Below, one piece after another: positions 1-6,793 of a stretch of 16,569 bases of DNA. Position numbers and translations under genes: made by a program. The notes beneath the pieces were generated by a model that saw only the letters and a list, made by a program, of their open reading frames with translations, was not told where the DNA came from and did no database searches. This DNA is from Candidatus Hydrogenedens sp. (GTDB lineage: Bacteria > Hydrogenedentota > Hydrogenedentia > Hydrogenedentales > Hydrogenedentaceae). The stretch spans positions 1-16,569 of the forward strand of contig DAOSUS010000068.1 of NCBI GenBank assembly GCA_035378955.1, given 5' to 3'. Positions within the stretch are counted from its first letter, which is position 1, and each line of letters begins with the position of its first letter.

Positions 1-655
1 AGTTAATTCCTTCGACCCATACAACGGCTTCTATTTCACCGCTGGAAAAAGATTTTTCTATATTATGAATCTTTTGAGTATTTAATTCGGGTGGCACATC
101 AAAATTGTAAAATTTGATTAAATGTTCGGTTATATAAATTCCTGTATGTATGTCCCCAAAAAATCCAATTTTTTTCCCTGCTAACATTTGAAATTCTTCA
201 AATCCGTAATTCTTGGGAGCAATAATGTAAATTCCTTTCTCACCTGCTGTAGAAAGAGCCATAAGTTTTTTCCCCTGCATCAGGGCAGATATAGATGAAA
301 TAATAGCAATATCCCCTTTCCCTTTTATTAACATATCCGTAGGAGAAGAATTCTTCTCACAATCTATTTCTTTTATAATGATTTTATTATTTTTTTGTTT
401 TAATGATTCAATAAGTGATGATATACAATTACGGTCATATTCGATGGTATCAGGGATAATGATTTTCAAACTTTGCGCCCGAGCAAATACTTTGCCTAAA
501 TATTTATAGAAAATATCTTGAGTTTGATAGGGAAATAATGCAGATGTAATTGTAATGATAATAAGAACAAATACAATTATGTAATAGAGAAAATATATAT
601 AGTTACTTAAAAGTAATCCCTGTAATTTGCTGAAAAGTGAGGAGATTTTTGACAT
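1..655 (-). CDS. Membrane-anchored TAXI/NMT1-like solute-binding protein (partial, C-terminus cut off)
   Basis: I read 218 codons without a stop from an ATG at 655 down to base 1, so the C-terminal part lies outside the window. Residues about 18-40 are a strongly hydrophobic segment (YIYFLYYIIVFVLIIITI), read as an N-terminal anchor because no signal-peptidase site follows. After it come features of a type 2 periplasmic-binding fold as in TAXI/NMT1-type receptors: a GDIAIISSISAL stretch near residue 114, then LMALSTAGEKGIYIIAPK, then LAGKKIGFFGD near 159-167, which resembles the 'L+GK+V..G' step of that fold. Such proteins bind a small ligand outside the membrane and pass it to a permease; no permease is visible here and the ligand is unknown. 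The ATG lies 15 bases after the rfbC-like stop codon, in the same frame and with a weak Shine-Dalgarno sequence, so translation may be coupled to that gene. The fold call is moderate and the transport role is inference. Confidence 0.5.
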   Translation of the reverse strand, partial: MSKISSLFSKLQGLLLSNYIYFLYYIIVFVLIIITITSALFPYQTQDIFYKYLGKVFARAQSLKIIIPDTIEYDRNCISSLIESLKQKNNKIIIKEIDCEKNSSPTDMLIKGKGDIAIISSISALMQGKKLMALSTAGEKGIYIIAPKNYGFEEFQMLAGKKIGFFGDIHTGIYITEHLIKFYNFDVPPELNTQKIHNIEKSFSSGEIEAVVWVEGIN

Positions 656-670
656 TTCTAATACCCGAAT

Positions 671-1237
671 TTATTCTTCTTTATATAGAAAATTATATTC
701 TGCTTTTTCCAGAGGAGGGGCATTTTTATCTTTTTCAGAGATGATAAGAGGTTCACGAGGCCATTGAATACCTATCCGTGGACAACGATAAGATACAGAA
801 CGCTCAGCCTGCATGTTGTAAAAGGATGTGCATTTATATAATACATGGGTATTGTCATAAAGGCTGAGAAAACCATGTGCAAAACCTACGGGTACCCATA
901 AAAGGCTTAGGTCTTCTTCCGTAAGGTAGAAACCTTCCCATTTCCCAAAAGTTGGAGAACCTGTGCGCAAATCAACGACGACATCATATATTCCACCACG
1001 GATACAGCAAACTAATTTGCCCATACCATGAGGTTCTAATTGATAATGCATTCCTCGTAATACACCCTTCTGGGATTTACTTAAATTATCCTGAACAAAT
1101 GTTTCAGAAAAACCCGCCTTTTTTAATTCTTCCCGATGATACAGTTCTGTAAAGAAACCTCGTATATCGCTAAATTTTCCTATTTTAAAAAGCAAAATAC
1201 CCTTTAAACTACATTCATTTATACTTTGTATAATCAT
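671..1237 (-). CDS. rfbC: dTDP-4-dehydrorhamnose 3,5-epimerase family protein (RmlC-like)
   Basis: The product is 188 residues, the usual length for RmlC, a cytosolic cupin dimer that epimerises dTDP-4-keto-6-deoxyglucose on the way to dTDP-L-rhamnose or a related sugar. Family motifs run in order: DIRGFFTE (24-31), FVQDNLSKS (47-55), VLRGMHYQ (59-66), VPVGFAHGFLSL (115-126), LYKCT (133-137) and ISEKD (166-170). The catalytic dyad is present as His64 and Asp170, and the active-site Tyr is Tyr134. In my alignment from memory to enterobacterial RmlC, the second Tyr of the 'NYY' stretch is Phe139 here, so a mono-epimerase making another deoxysugar cannot be excluded. The ATG at 1237 has a GGAGAG sequence about 9 bases upstream. 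None of the other rhamnose genes (rfbA, rfbB, rfbD) lies in the window, so the gene is either isolated or its partners lie elsewhere. Confidence 0.88.
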   Translation of the reverse strand: MIIQSINECSLKGILLFKIGKFSDIRGFFTELYHREELKKAGFSETFVQDNLSKSQKGVLRGMHYQLEPHGMGKLVCCIRGGIYDVVVDLRTGSPTFGKWEGFYLTEEDLSLLWVPVGFAHGFLSLYDNTHVLYKCTSFYNMQAERSVSYRCPRIGIQWPREPLIISEKDKNAPPLEKAEYNFLYKEE

Positions 1238-1286
1238 ACCTATGACTCTCCATAAGTTGATAATTTGTACCGCAAATCATTTAATA

Positions 1287-1299
1287 TATCACAGTGATA
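1287..1299. promoter_or_regulatory. Short inverted repeat in divergent intergenic region (possible operator)
   Basis: The sequence tatcac-a-gtgata is a perfect 6-base inverted repeat around one central base. It lies in the 128-base gap between the divergent rfbC-like and beta-galactosidase genes. The position and symmetry fit a repressor or activator site acting on one or both genes. A 13-base palindrome in AT-rich DNA can occur by chance, and no regulator gene is adjacent. Confidence 0.25.
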
Positions 1300-1365
1300 G
1301 AAACATATTTTAACATTCTAACATTTATCTTACCAAAGAAAAATAAATGAGTAAAGGAATGAGTC

Positions 1366-4300
1366 ATGTTTATGGAGTTTATTGTTTTGCTGTTGTGTTG
1401 TATGATTATGATAGGAATGGCATCTTCGGCAGAAACAGAGGAATGGGAAAGTCCAGATATTATTGAGATTAACAAACTTTCTCCTCACTGCACTTTAATG
1501 CCATTTCCTTCTGAGGAAACAGCCTCTGCAAATGACAGAACAAAATCTTCTTATTACCTTTCTTTGGCAGGAACATGGAAATTTCATTGGGTTCCTGTTC
1601 CAGACCAGCGTCCTCGTGATTTTTATAAGGTTGATTTTAATGATTCCGATTGGGTTGATATTCCTGTTCCATCTCACCCTGAATTATTAGGGTATGGCAA
1701 ACCCATATATACCAATATTCAGTATCCTTTCTGGCCTGTAAATCCTCCTCTTATCCCTCATGATGATAACCCAGTTTCGTCGTATAGACGCACTTTTGAT
1801 GTTCCCCAATCATGGAAAAATAGGAAGATACATCTGGTTTTTGATGGAGTAATGAGTGCTGTATATGTTTGGTTAAATGGAAATTTTGTGGGTTACAGTC
1901 AGGATAGTATGACCCCTGCAGAATTTGATATAACCCCGTATGTGAAAGAAAAGCAGAATGTGCTTGCGGTTCAAGTTTTTCGCTATTGCGATGGGAGTTA
2001 TTTAGAAGACCAGGATAAATGGAGAGTAAGTGGTATCTATCGCGATGTATTTCTGTATGCAATACCTGATGTTTATTTAGAGGATTACTTTTTCCAAACG
2101 AAACTATCGGAGGATTATAAGCAAGCCATAGTGGAATGTAATTTAAAGGTTGTATCCTCTAAAACCAAAGAAAAAAATGTTGATTGTTTAATAAAGATAA
2201 AAGACTTGATAGGGAATGAAATGTATTTTCAACAGGTAGAAAGAAGTGTTGAAAATATAAATAAGGATGAGTGTTATATCCATCTTAAATATCGCATTGA
2301 GATTATAAATCCCAATTTGTGGAGTGCAGAAACTCCGTATTTATATCAGACATATATCCATTTGTTGGAAGAAGGTAAGAATATAGATGTTTACCCTCAG
2401 AAAATAGGGATTCGTGAAGTAAAATTACAGGATGGATCTCTTTATATAAATGGTAAGCAAGTTAAATTAAAGGGGGTGAATCGCCATGAGATATGTGCAG
2501 AGTCTCTCCATGTTTTGTCACGGGAACAAATGATTGAAGATTTAAAGATATTGAAACGAAATAACATCAATACTGTTCGCACCTGTCATTATCCCGACCA
2601 GCCTATTTGGTATGACCTTTGTGATGAATGGGGGATATACATTATTGATGAAGCAAATATTGAATCACACGGGATGGGATATGAATTGGATAGAACATTA
2701 GGTAACAAACCTGAATGGGAAAAAGCCCATGTAGCACGAATTGAGGCTATGGTCAAAAGGGATAGAAACCATCCCTGTATTATTTTCTGGTCCTTAGGAA
2801 ATGAGGCAGGAAGTGGTTGTAATTTTGAAGCCTGTGCAAAGAAAGTAAGGGAATTGGATATATCGCGTCCTATCCATTATGAGAGGATGAATGAAATCGC
2901 TGATGTGCACAGTGAAATGTATACTCCTCTTTGGGATATGCTGAAGTTTGTTGCTCATTATCCGAATAAGCCGTTTTTCCTGTGTGAATATGCCCATTCG
3001 ATGGGAAATAGTACGGGTAATTTGCAGGATTACTGGGATGTAATAGAAGCCCATAAATCTCTCATTGGAGGTTGTATCTGGGATTTTTCGGACCAGGGAA
3101 TAAAAAAACCGTTGTCTGAGGAAGATGCCCAAAAAACAGGGAAGAAATTTTTCTGGGCTTATGGGGGAGATTTTGGAGATAAACCGAATGATGGAAATTT
3201 TTGTTGTAATGGTATAACTCAGCCGGACCGTAAACCGAATCCAGGACTGTATGAAGTTAAAAAAGTATATCAATACATTAAGGTAAAGCCTGTAGATTTA
3301 CATCGAGGTGTCGTAAAAATTATAAATCAATACGCTTTTCTGAATTTAGATAAATTTGATATACATTGGTTCGTTGAAAGAGATGGGGTGTCTATCTTAA
3401 ATGGGAAACTTCCGTTATTATCTGTGGCTCCACAGTCGGAATGCGAAGTTACAATTCCTATTCAAGATATAGAATGGATTCCAGATAGTGAATATTTCTT
3501 AACAATTGAATTCCGATTAAATGAGTCTACTCTATGGGCTGATGCTGGGTATGTTTTAGCATGGGAGCAATTCTGTTTACCCACTAATAAACAAGTTAAT
3601 CAAAAGGAAAATGTGAAGGAGAAAAATCAGGATAAATCCAATCCTATACAGATAATAAAAAAAGAGGACCTTTTGACGGTAAAGAATAGTAATTTTGAGG
3701 TGATATTTGATTGGAAAGAGGGAATTTTAAATTCATATTCAGCATTCGGGAAAACTATTATTAAAGGTTCTCTTATCCCTAATTTCTGGAGACCTCCCAC
3801 AGATAATGACCGCGGTAATAATATGCCATGGAGGTTGGAATGCTGGAAGAAAGATACCTATATGCGAAATCTGACTTTTCGTAATATAAAAAAACAGGAC
3901 GATTACCAGGTAGAAATTCGTTTTGGTTATGAACTACCCGAGACAAAATCTCAGGTGATATTGCAGTATATCATTAATGAGAAGGGAGAGATACAGGTAA
4001 ATTATGAATTCAATCCCGGTAGTCCCGATTTACCGGAGATTCCGAGGATTGGTATGCAAACCTATGTATCCAAAGAACTATCCTCGGTATTATGGTATGG
4101 TCGAGGACCGCATGAGACTTACTGCGACCGTAAAACAGGTGCCCAAATACGGGAACACTCTCTTATGATAAAAGATTTGTTCCATCACTATGTGCGGCCT
4201 CAGGAAAATGGGAATAGGATGGATGTCCGCTGGTTTTCTTTATTAGATGAGGATAAAAATGGAGTAATTATTGTAGGTAGTCAGTCTCTGGCGTTTAGTT

Positions 4301-4545
4301 TGTGGCATTGTTCTATGGAAGATATTGAAACAACATTACACGATTACGAACTTCCCGAAAGAAATACTTGGACATTGAATATAGATTACTTGCAGATGGG
4401 TGTAGGTGGAGATGATAGTTGGGGTGCTTTACCTCATGAAGAATATCAAATCAAACCTAAAAAATACGAGTATCAATATACCATTATCCCAATAAAAGAT
4501 GGGAATGAAAATTTACTTCGACAAGTTTACCAAGAATATAGATAA
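1366..4545 (+). CDS. Exported LacZ-type beta-galactosidase (GH2)
   Basis: The 1059-residue product has the size and domain order of E. coli LacZ: N-terminal sugar-binding jelly roll (about 60-235), Ig-like domain (about 237-350), TIM barrel (about 352-640), then a second Ig-like domain and the C-terminal beta-galactosidase small-chain domain (about 770-1055). The acid/base glutamate is Glu480 in WSLGNEAG, and the nucleophile is Glu541 in FLCEYAHSMGN. Other family motifs are GVNRHE (370-375), VRTCHYPD (404-411) and DEANIESHG (428-436). It hydrolyses terminal beta-galactosides. Unlike cytosolic LacZ it starts with a hydrophobic leader ending near ASSA-E (about residue 22), so it is probably exported. 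The leader lacks a basic residue, so export is likely rather than certain. In E. coli the first barrel motif reads RHEHH and supplies metal ligands Glu416 and His418; here it reads RHEIC, so the His position is Cys377. An AAAGGA sequence lies upstream of the ATG. The downstream neighbour, rpoN, is convergent. Confidence 0.93.
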   Translation: MFMEFIVLLLCCMIMIGMASSAETEEWESPDIIEINKLSPHCTLMPFPSEETASANDRTKSSYYLSLAGTWKFHWVPVPDQRPRDFYKVDFNDSDWVDIPVPSHPELLGYGKPIYTNIQYPFWPVNPPLIPHDDNPVSSYRRTFDVPQSWKNRKIHLVFDGVMSAVYVWLNGNFVGYSQDSMTPAEFDITPYVKEKQNVLAVQVFRYCDGSYLEDQDKWRVSGIYRDVFLYAIPDVYLEDYFFQTKLSEDYKQAIVECNLKVVSSKTKEKNVDCLIKIKDLIGNEMYFQQVERSVENINKDECYIHLKYRIEIINPNLWSAETPYLYQTYIHLLEEGKNIDVYPQKIGIREVKLQDGSLYINGKQVKLKGVNRHEICAESLHVLSREQMIEDLKILKRNNINTVRTCHYPDQPIWYDLCDEWGIYIIDEANIESHGMGYELDRTLGNKPEWEKAHVARIEAMVKRDRNHPCIIFWSLGNEAGSGCNFEACAKKVRELDISRPIHYERMNEIADVHSEMYTPLWDMLKFVAHYPNKPFFLCEYAHSMGNSTGNLQDYWDVIEAHKSLIGGCIWDFSDQGIKKPLSEEDAQKTGKKFFWAYGGDFGDKPNDGNFCCNGITQPDRKPNPGLYEVKKVYQYIKVKPVDLHRGVVKIINQYAFLNLDKFDIHWFVERDGVSILNGKLPLLSVAPQSECEVTIPIQDIEWIPDSEYFLTIEFRLNESTLWADAGYVLAWEQFCLPTNKQVNQKENVKEKNQDKSNPIQIIKKEDLLTVKNSNFEVIFDWKEGILNSYSAFGKTIIKGSLIPNFWRPPTDNDRGNNMPWRLECWKKDTYMRNLTFRNIKKQDDYQVEIRFGYELPETKSQVILQYIINEKGEIQVNYEFNPGSPDLPEIPRIGMQTYVSKELSSVLWYGRGPHETYCDRKTGAQIREHSLMIKDLFHHYVRPQENGNRMDVRWFSLLDEDKNGVIIVGSQSLAFSLWHCSMEDIETTLHDYELPERNTWTLNIDYLQMGVGGDDSWGALPHEEYQIKPKKYEYQYTIIPIKDGNENLLRQVYQEYR

Positions 4546-4597
4546 AAAAATGTCCAAACTATCTGAATAAGCTAAAAGGAAATTATGAATTTAGAAT

Positions 4598-6109
4598 TTA
4601 CTTTGTGTAGACTTTTCGTTCAAAAGCATTAGGGATTTTCATTTCCTCTCGATATTTTGAGATAGTTCTACGAGCGATTTTTATCCCTTCTTTTTGTTGG
4701 ATTAGTTCAGCGATTTGCTGGTCGCTTAAAGGTTTTGTTTTATCTTCTTCATCTATAATTCTTTTAATTATGGATTGGACTGTGCGTGATGATTTTTCGT
4801 TTTCACCTTCATTTGTTTTAATACCCCCAGAGAAGAAATAACGGAATTCAAAGATTCCCTGAGGTGTGGACATATATTTCCCTGCAATGCATCGGGAGAT
4901 AGTAGATTCATGTATATTAATTCGGTCAGCAATAGTTTTGTAAGTTAAGGGTTTTAAGTACTCAACCCCTTTACGCATAAATTCTTCCTGTAAGATGGCT
5001 ATCTCTTTTGCAACCTTATATAAAGTGCTGTTTCTTAGTTCAAGGCATTTTATCAATCGAATTGCAGATTCTTTATATTTCTTTATTTGTTCCTTCTCTT
5101 CTTTAGGTAGTGTCTTTATTTGTTCTTTTTTTATAGGTTCAATGTATTTTATTTCGGGGAGATATTTATCATATATCTCAATTTCAAGTTCGTCATCTTC
5201 ATTAAATTTGACAATTACATCAGGTCTGATATTGTTTGGTTCATCAGGAAACAAATGTCCGGGAAACAGATTTAAGGTTTTTAACAAGTTAATTAATTCT
5301 TCTACTTTGCAGGGCTCAATTTTTAATCCTCGGGCAATTTTTGGAATTTGTCTATGGGTAAGTTCATCGAAATACTCTTCTATTAATCTTTTCAGGAGTG
5401 TATTATCGGGATATTGTTGTTCAATCTGGATTAATAAACATTCTTTTGCATTTCTTGCTCCTACCCCGGATGGGTCAAACCTCTGTATTTTTTTCAGAAC
5501 CTTTTCGACTGTTTCAATTTCTACACCAAATTCTTTAGATATCTCTTCCATATTTCCAACAAAATAACCACGAGAATCAATACTTGCTATGATACTTTCA
5601 CCTATCTGAACTTCCTGAGGGTCATTAATTTCAATTTGTAATTGTTTTATCAAATGATTTTTAAGGGTTTCACGACTTCTTATGTTTTCAAATTGTTCTT
5701 CCAACCATTCCGATTCATCTGTATTAAGACTTAAATCTTTTAAATTTTTTGTTCTATCATAATATTCTTCCAACAGTTCAAATGTTTCCTCATTATCTTC
5801 TGTTATATCTTCGGATTGTTCAACAGAGTCTATCTCGGTATTTTCATGCTGGATAATATCATTAGAAGAAATATCTTCATGGGCTATTGTATCAGTTGAG
5901 GATAAATCGGGATCCCCAAAAGCAGGGATTGGTTCTTTTTCGTTATCTTTAAATTCTATTTCCAGATAGGGATTATTTTCCGCCTCTTGTATAATATATT
6001 GTTCTAATTCGATTGAGGGCATTTGTAATATTTGTAGTGATTGTTGCTGGAATAATGATAACTGTAATTCCTGCCTTTGTTGTAAAAATTGCCTTGCTTC
6101 TAACTTCAT
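4598..6109 (-). CDS. rpoN: RNA polymerase sigma-54 factor
   Basis: The 503-residue protein matches sigma-54 over its full length. Region I is the Gln/Leu-rich N-terminus (about 11-50, with LQILQMPSIELEQYI), which contacts activators and holds the polymerase closed. An acidic spacer follows (about 52-115). The core-binding domain comes next, with FDPSGVGARNAKECLL at 211-226. The helix-turn-helix has HESTISRCIAGKY at about 400-412, and the C-terminal RpoN box is ARRTISKYRE at 479-488, which reads the -24 promoter element. The protein directs core polymerase to -24/-12 promoters that need AAA+ activators. The ATG at 6109 is chosen because region I begins right after it, although the GGAG is unusually close. 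The gene stands alone: the lptB, hpf and ptsN genes often found beside rpoN are absent. I saw no convincing -24/-12 promoter in the window, so its targets are probably elsewhere. Confidence 0.97.
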   Translation of the reverse strand: MKLEARQFLQQRQELQLSLFQQQSLQILQMPSIELEQYIIQEAENNPYLEIEFKDNEKEPIPAFGDPDLSSTDTIAHEDISSNDIIQHENTEIDSVEQSEDITEDNEETFELLEEYYDRTKNLKDLSLNTDESEWLEEQFENIRSRETLKNHLIKQLQIEINDPQEVQIGESIIASIDSRGYFVGNMEEISKEFGVEIETVEKVLKKIQRFDPSGVGARNAKECLLIQIEQQYPDNTLLKRLIEEYFDELTHRQIPKIARGLKIEPCKVEELINLLKTLNLFPGHLFPDEPNNIRPDVIVKFNEDDELEIEIYDKYLPEIKYIEPIKKEQIKTLPKEEKEQIKKYKESAIRLIKCLELRNSTLYKVAKEIAILQEEFMRKGVEYLKPLTYKTIADRINIHESTISRCIAGKYMSTPQGIFEFRYFFSGGIKTNEGENEKSSRTVQSIIKRIIDEEDKTKPLSDQQIAELIQQKEGIKIARRTISKYREEMKIPNAFERKVYTK

Positions 6110-6218
6110 TCTCCAAATCCCATAATTGAAAATACATCTTAAAAAATATAATAAAATAACACCTAAAATATTTTAACAAAAAAAACTACAAATTTGATAT
6201 TTATTTTTGCAATTTTTA

Positions 6219-6227
6219 TGGTATAAT
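6219..6227 (+). promoter_or_regulatory. Extended -10 promoter for the small dockerin-like gene
   Basis: The sequence tggtataat is a perfect TGnTATAAT extended -10 element, preceded by a T-rich stretch. No good -35 hexamer sits at the usual distance, as is typical for extended -10 promoters. The expected transcript start near 6234 leaves a leader of about 15 bases before the ATG at 6250. Confidence 0.6.
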
Positions 6228-6249
6228 ATTCGTGTTGAGGAGTTATGAA

Positions 6250-6708
6250 ATGAAGAAGTTTATTTGTATTTTTACAATTATTGGGATATTTTTATATCCC
6301 ATAACAATGATGGGCACATTTCAAAATTTAAATGTGGCATTATGGCAAAGTGTTTTGACTTCTGTATTAAATCAGGCGGACTCCTCAATTATTACAGAAG
6401 TGAAAGATATAAATGGGGATTCCACAATTGATGTTCGTGATTTATGTCTGATTGTTCAAAAAATTAAAAATGAAAAAACAAAAATCCCCACATCAAGAAC
6501 ATTAAAAAATCTTGTTTTGTATAGTTCGGTGTTAAGAACAGAAAAAACTTTGCTTCCCTTAAAAAATTTAAATAATCATAGTAATTTAATAGAGGCAAAT
6601 TTTTGTCATAATAAAGAAGAAAATATCACAAAGCGATATAATGTCTTATCAAAAAATGTAAAAATAAAGATTTTTTCAAAAATACCTTTCTTACCCCTTC
6701 TATGTTAA
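6250..6708 (+). CDS. Small exported protein with a single dockerin-like EF-hand
   Basis: I start at ATG 6250 because GAGGAG at 6237-6242 lies 7 bases upstream; an in-frame GTG at 6232 would precede that site. The 152-residue product opens with a classic leader (MKKF followed by a hydrophobic stretch to about residue 20), so it is exported or membrane-anchored. Residues 53-64 form a calcium loop DINGDSTIDVRD, followed by LCLIVQKI, which is the form of one half of a type I dockerin repeat (Asp53, Asn55, Asp57 and Asp64 as ligands). The remaining 80 residues are rich in Lys, Asn and Leu and match nothing I recognise. Only one loop is present, whereas cellulosome dockerins have two. Short secreted proteins with one such 'D.NGD..IDVRDL' loop occur in planctomycete-like bacteria and their role is not known to me. 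The next gene encodes a large protein with related calcium loops, which suggests a shared role at the cell surface. Confidence 0.6.
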   Translation: MKKFICIFTIIGIFLYPITMMGTFQNLNVALWQSVLTSVLNQADSSIITEVKDINGDSTIDVRDLCLIVQKIKNEKTKIPTSRTLKNLVLYSSVLRTEKTLLPLKNLNNHSNLIEANFCHNKEENITKRYNVLSKNVKIKIFSKIPFLPLLC

Positions 6709-6755
6709 ATTTTCCCACCTATTATTAAGATTTTTTCATATAAGCTAAACTTTTG

Positions 6756-6764
6756 TGGTATAAT
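6756..6764 (+). promoter_or_regulatory. Extended -10 promoter for the large PEG-repeat protein gene
   Basis: The sequence tggtataat is a TGnTATAAT element preceded by tttt, matching the promoter at 6219 base for base. The predicted start near 6771 leaves a leader of about 23 bases that contains the AAGGAG ribosome site at 6781-6786. No clear -35 hexamer is visible. Confidence 0.6.
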
Positions 6765-6793
6765 TAACTATAAAAATAATAAGGAGTTAAACA

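Noticed and set aside
91..110. A tggcac sequence that could be the -24 part of a sigma-54 promoter
   Set aside because: The TTGC-like -12 part is not at the required spacing and the site is inside a coding region. No other convincing -24/-12 pair was seen.
1751..3273. Minus-strand open frames opposite the beta-galactosidase
   Set aside because: They lie wholly within a gene with intact catalytic motifs, and their translations have no recognisable domain.
4546..4597. Possible bidirectional terminator between the beta-galactosidase and rpoN
   Set aside because: The 52-base gap is A-rich but I see no stable hairpin, so I do not call one.
4995..5567. A 190-codon plus-strand open frame opposite rpoN
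   Set aside because: rpoN is recognisable over its whole length on the other strand. The frame has Ser/Phe/Ile-rich antisense composition and no ribosome site.
6232..6249. GTG start extending the small dockerin-like protein by six residues
   Set aside because: The GTG precedes the GAGGAG ribosome site, which is correctly spaced for ATG 6250, and the extension would spoil the basic start of the leader peptide.
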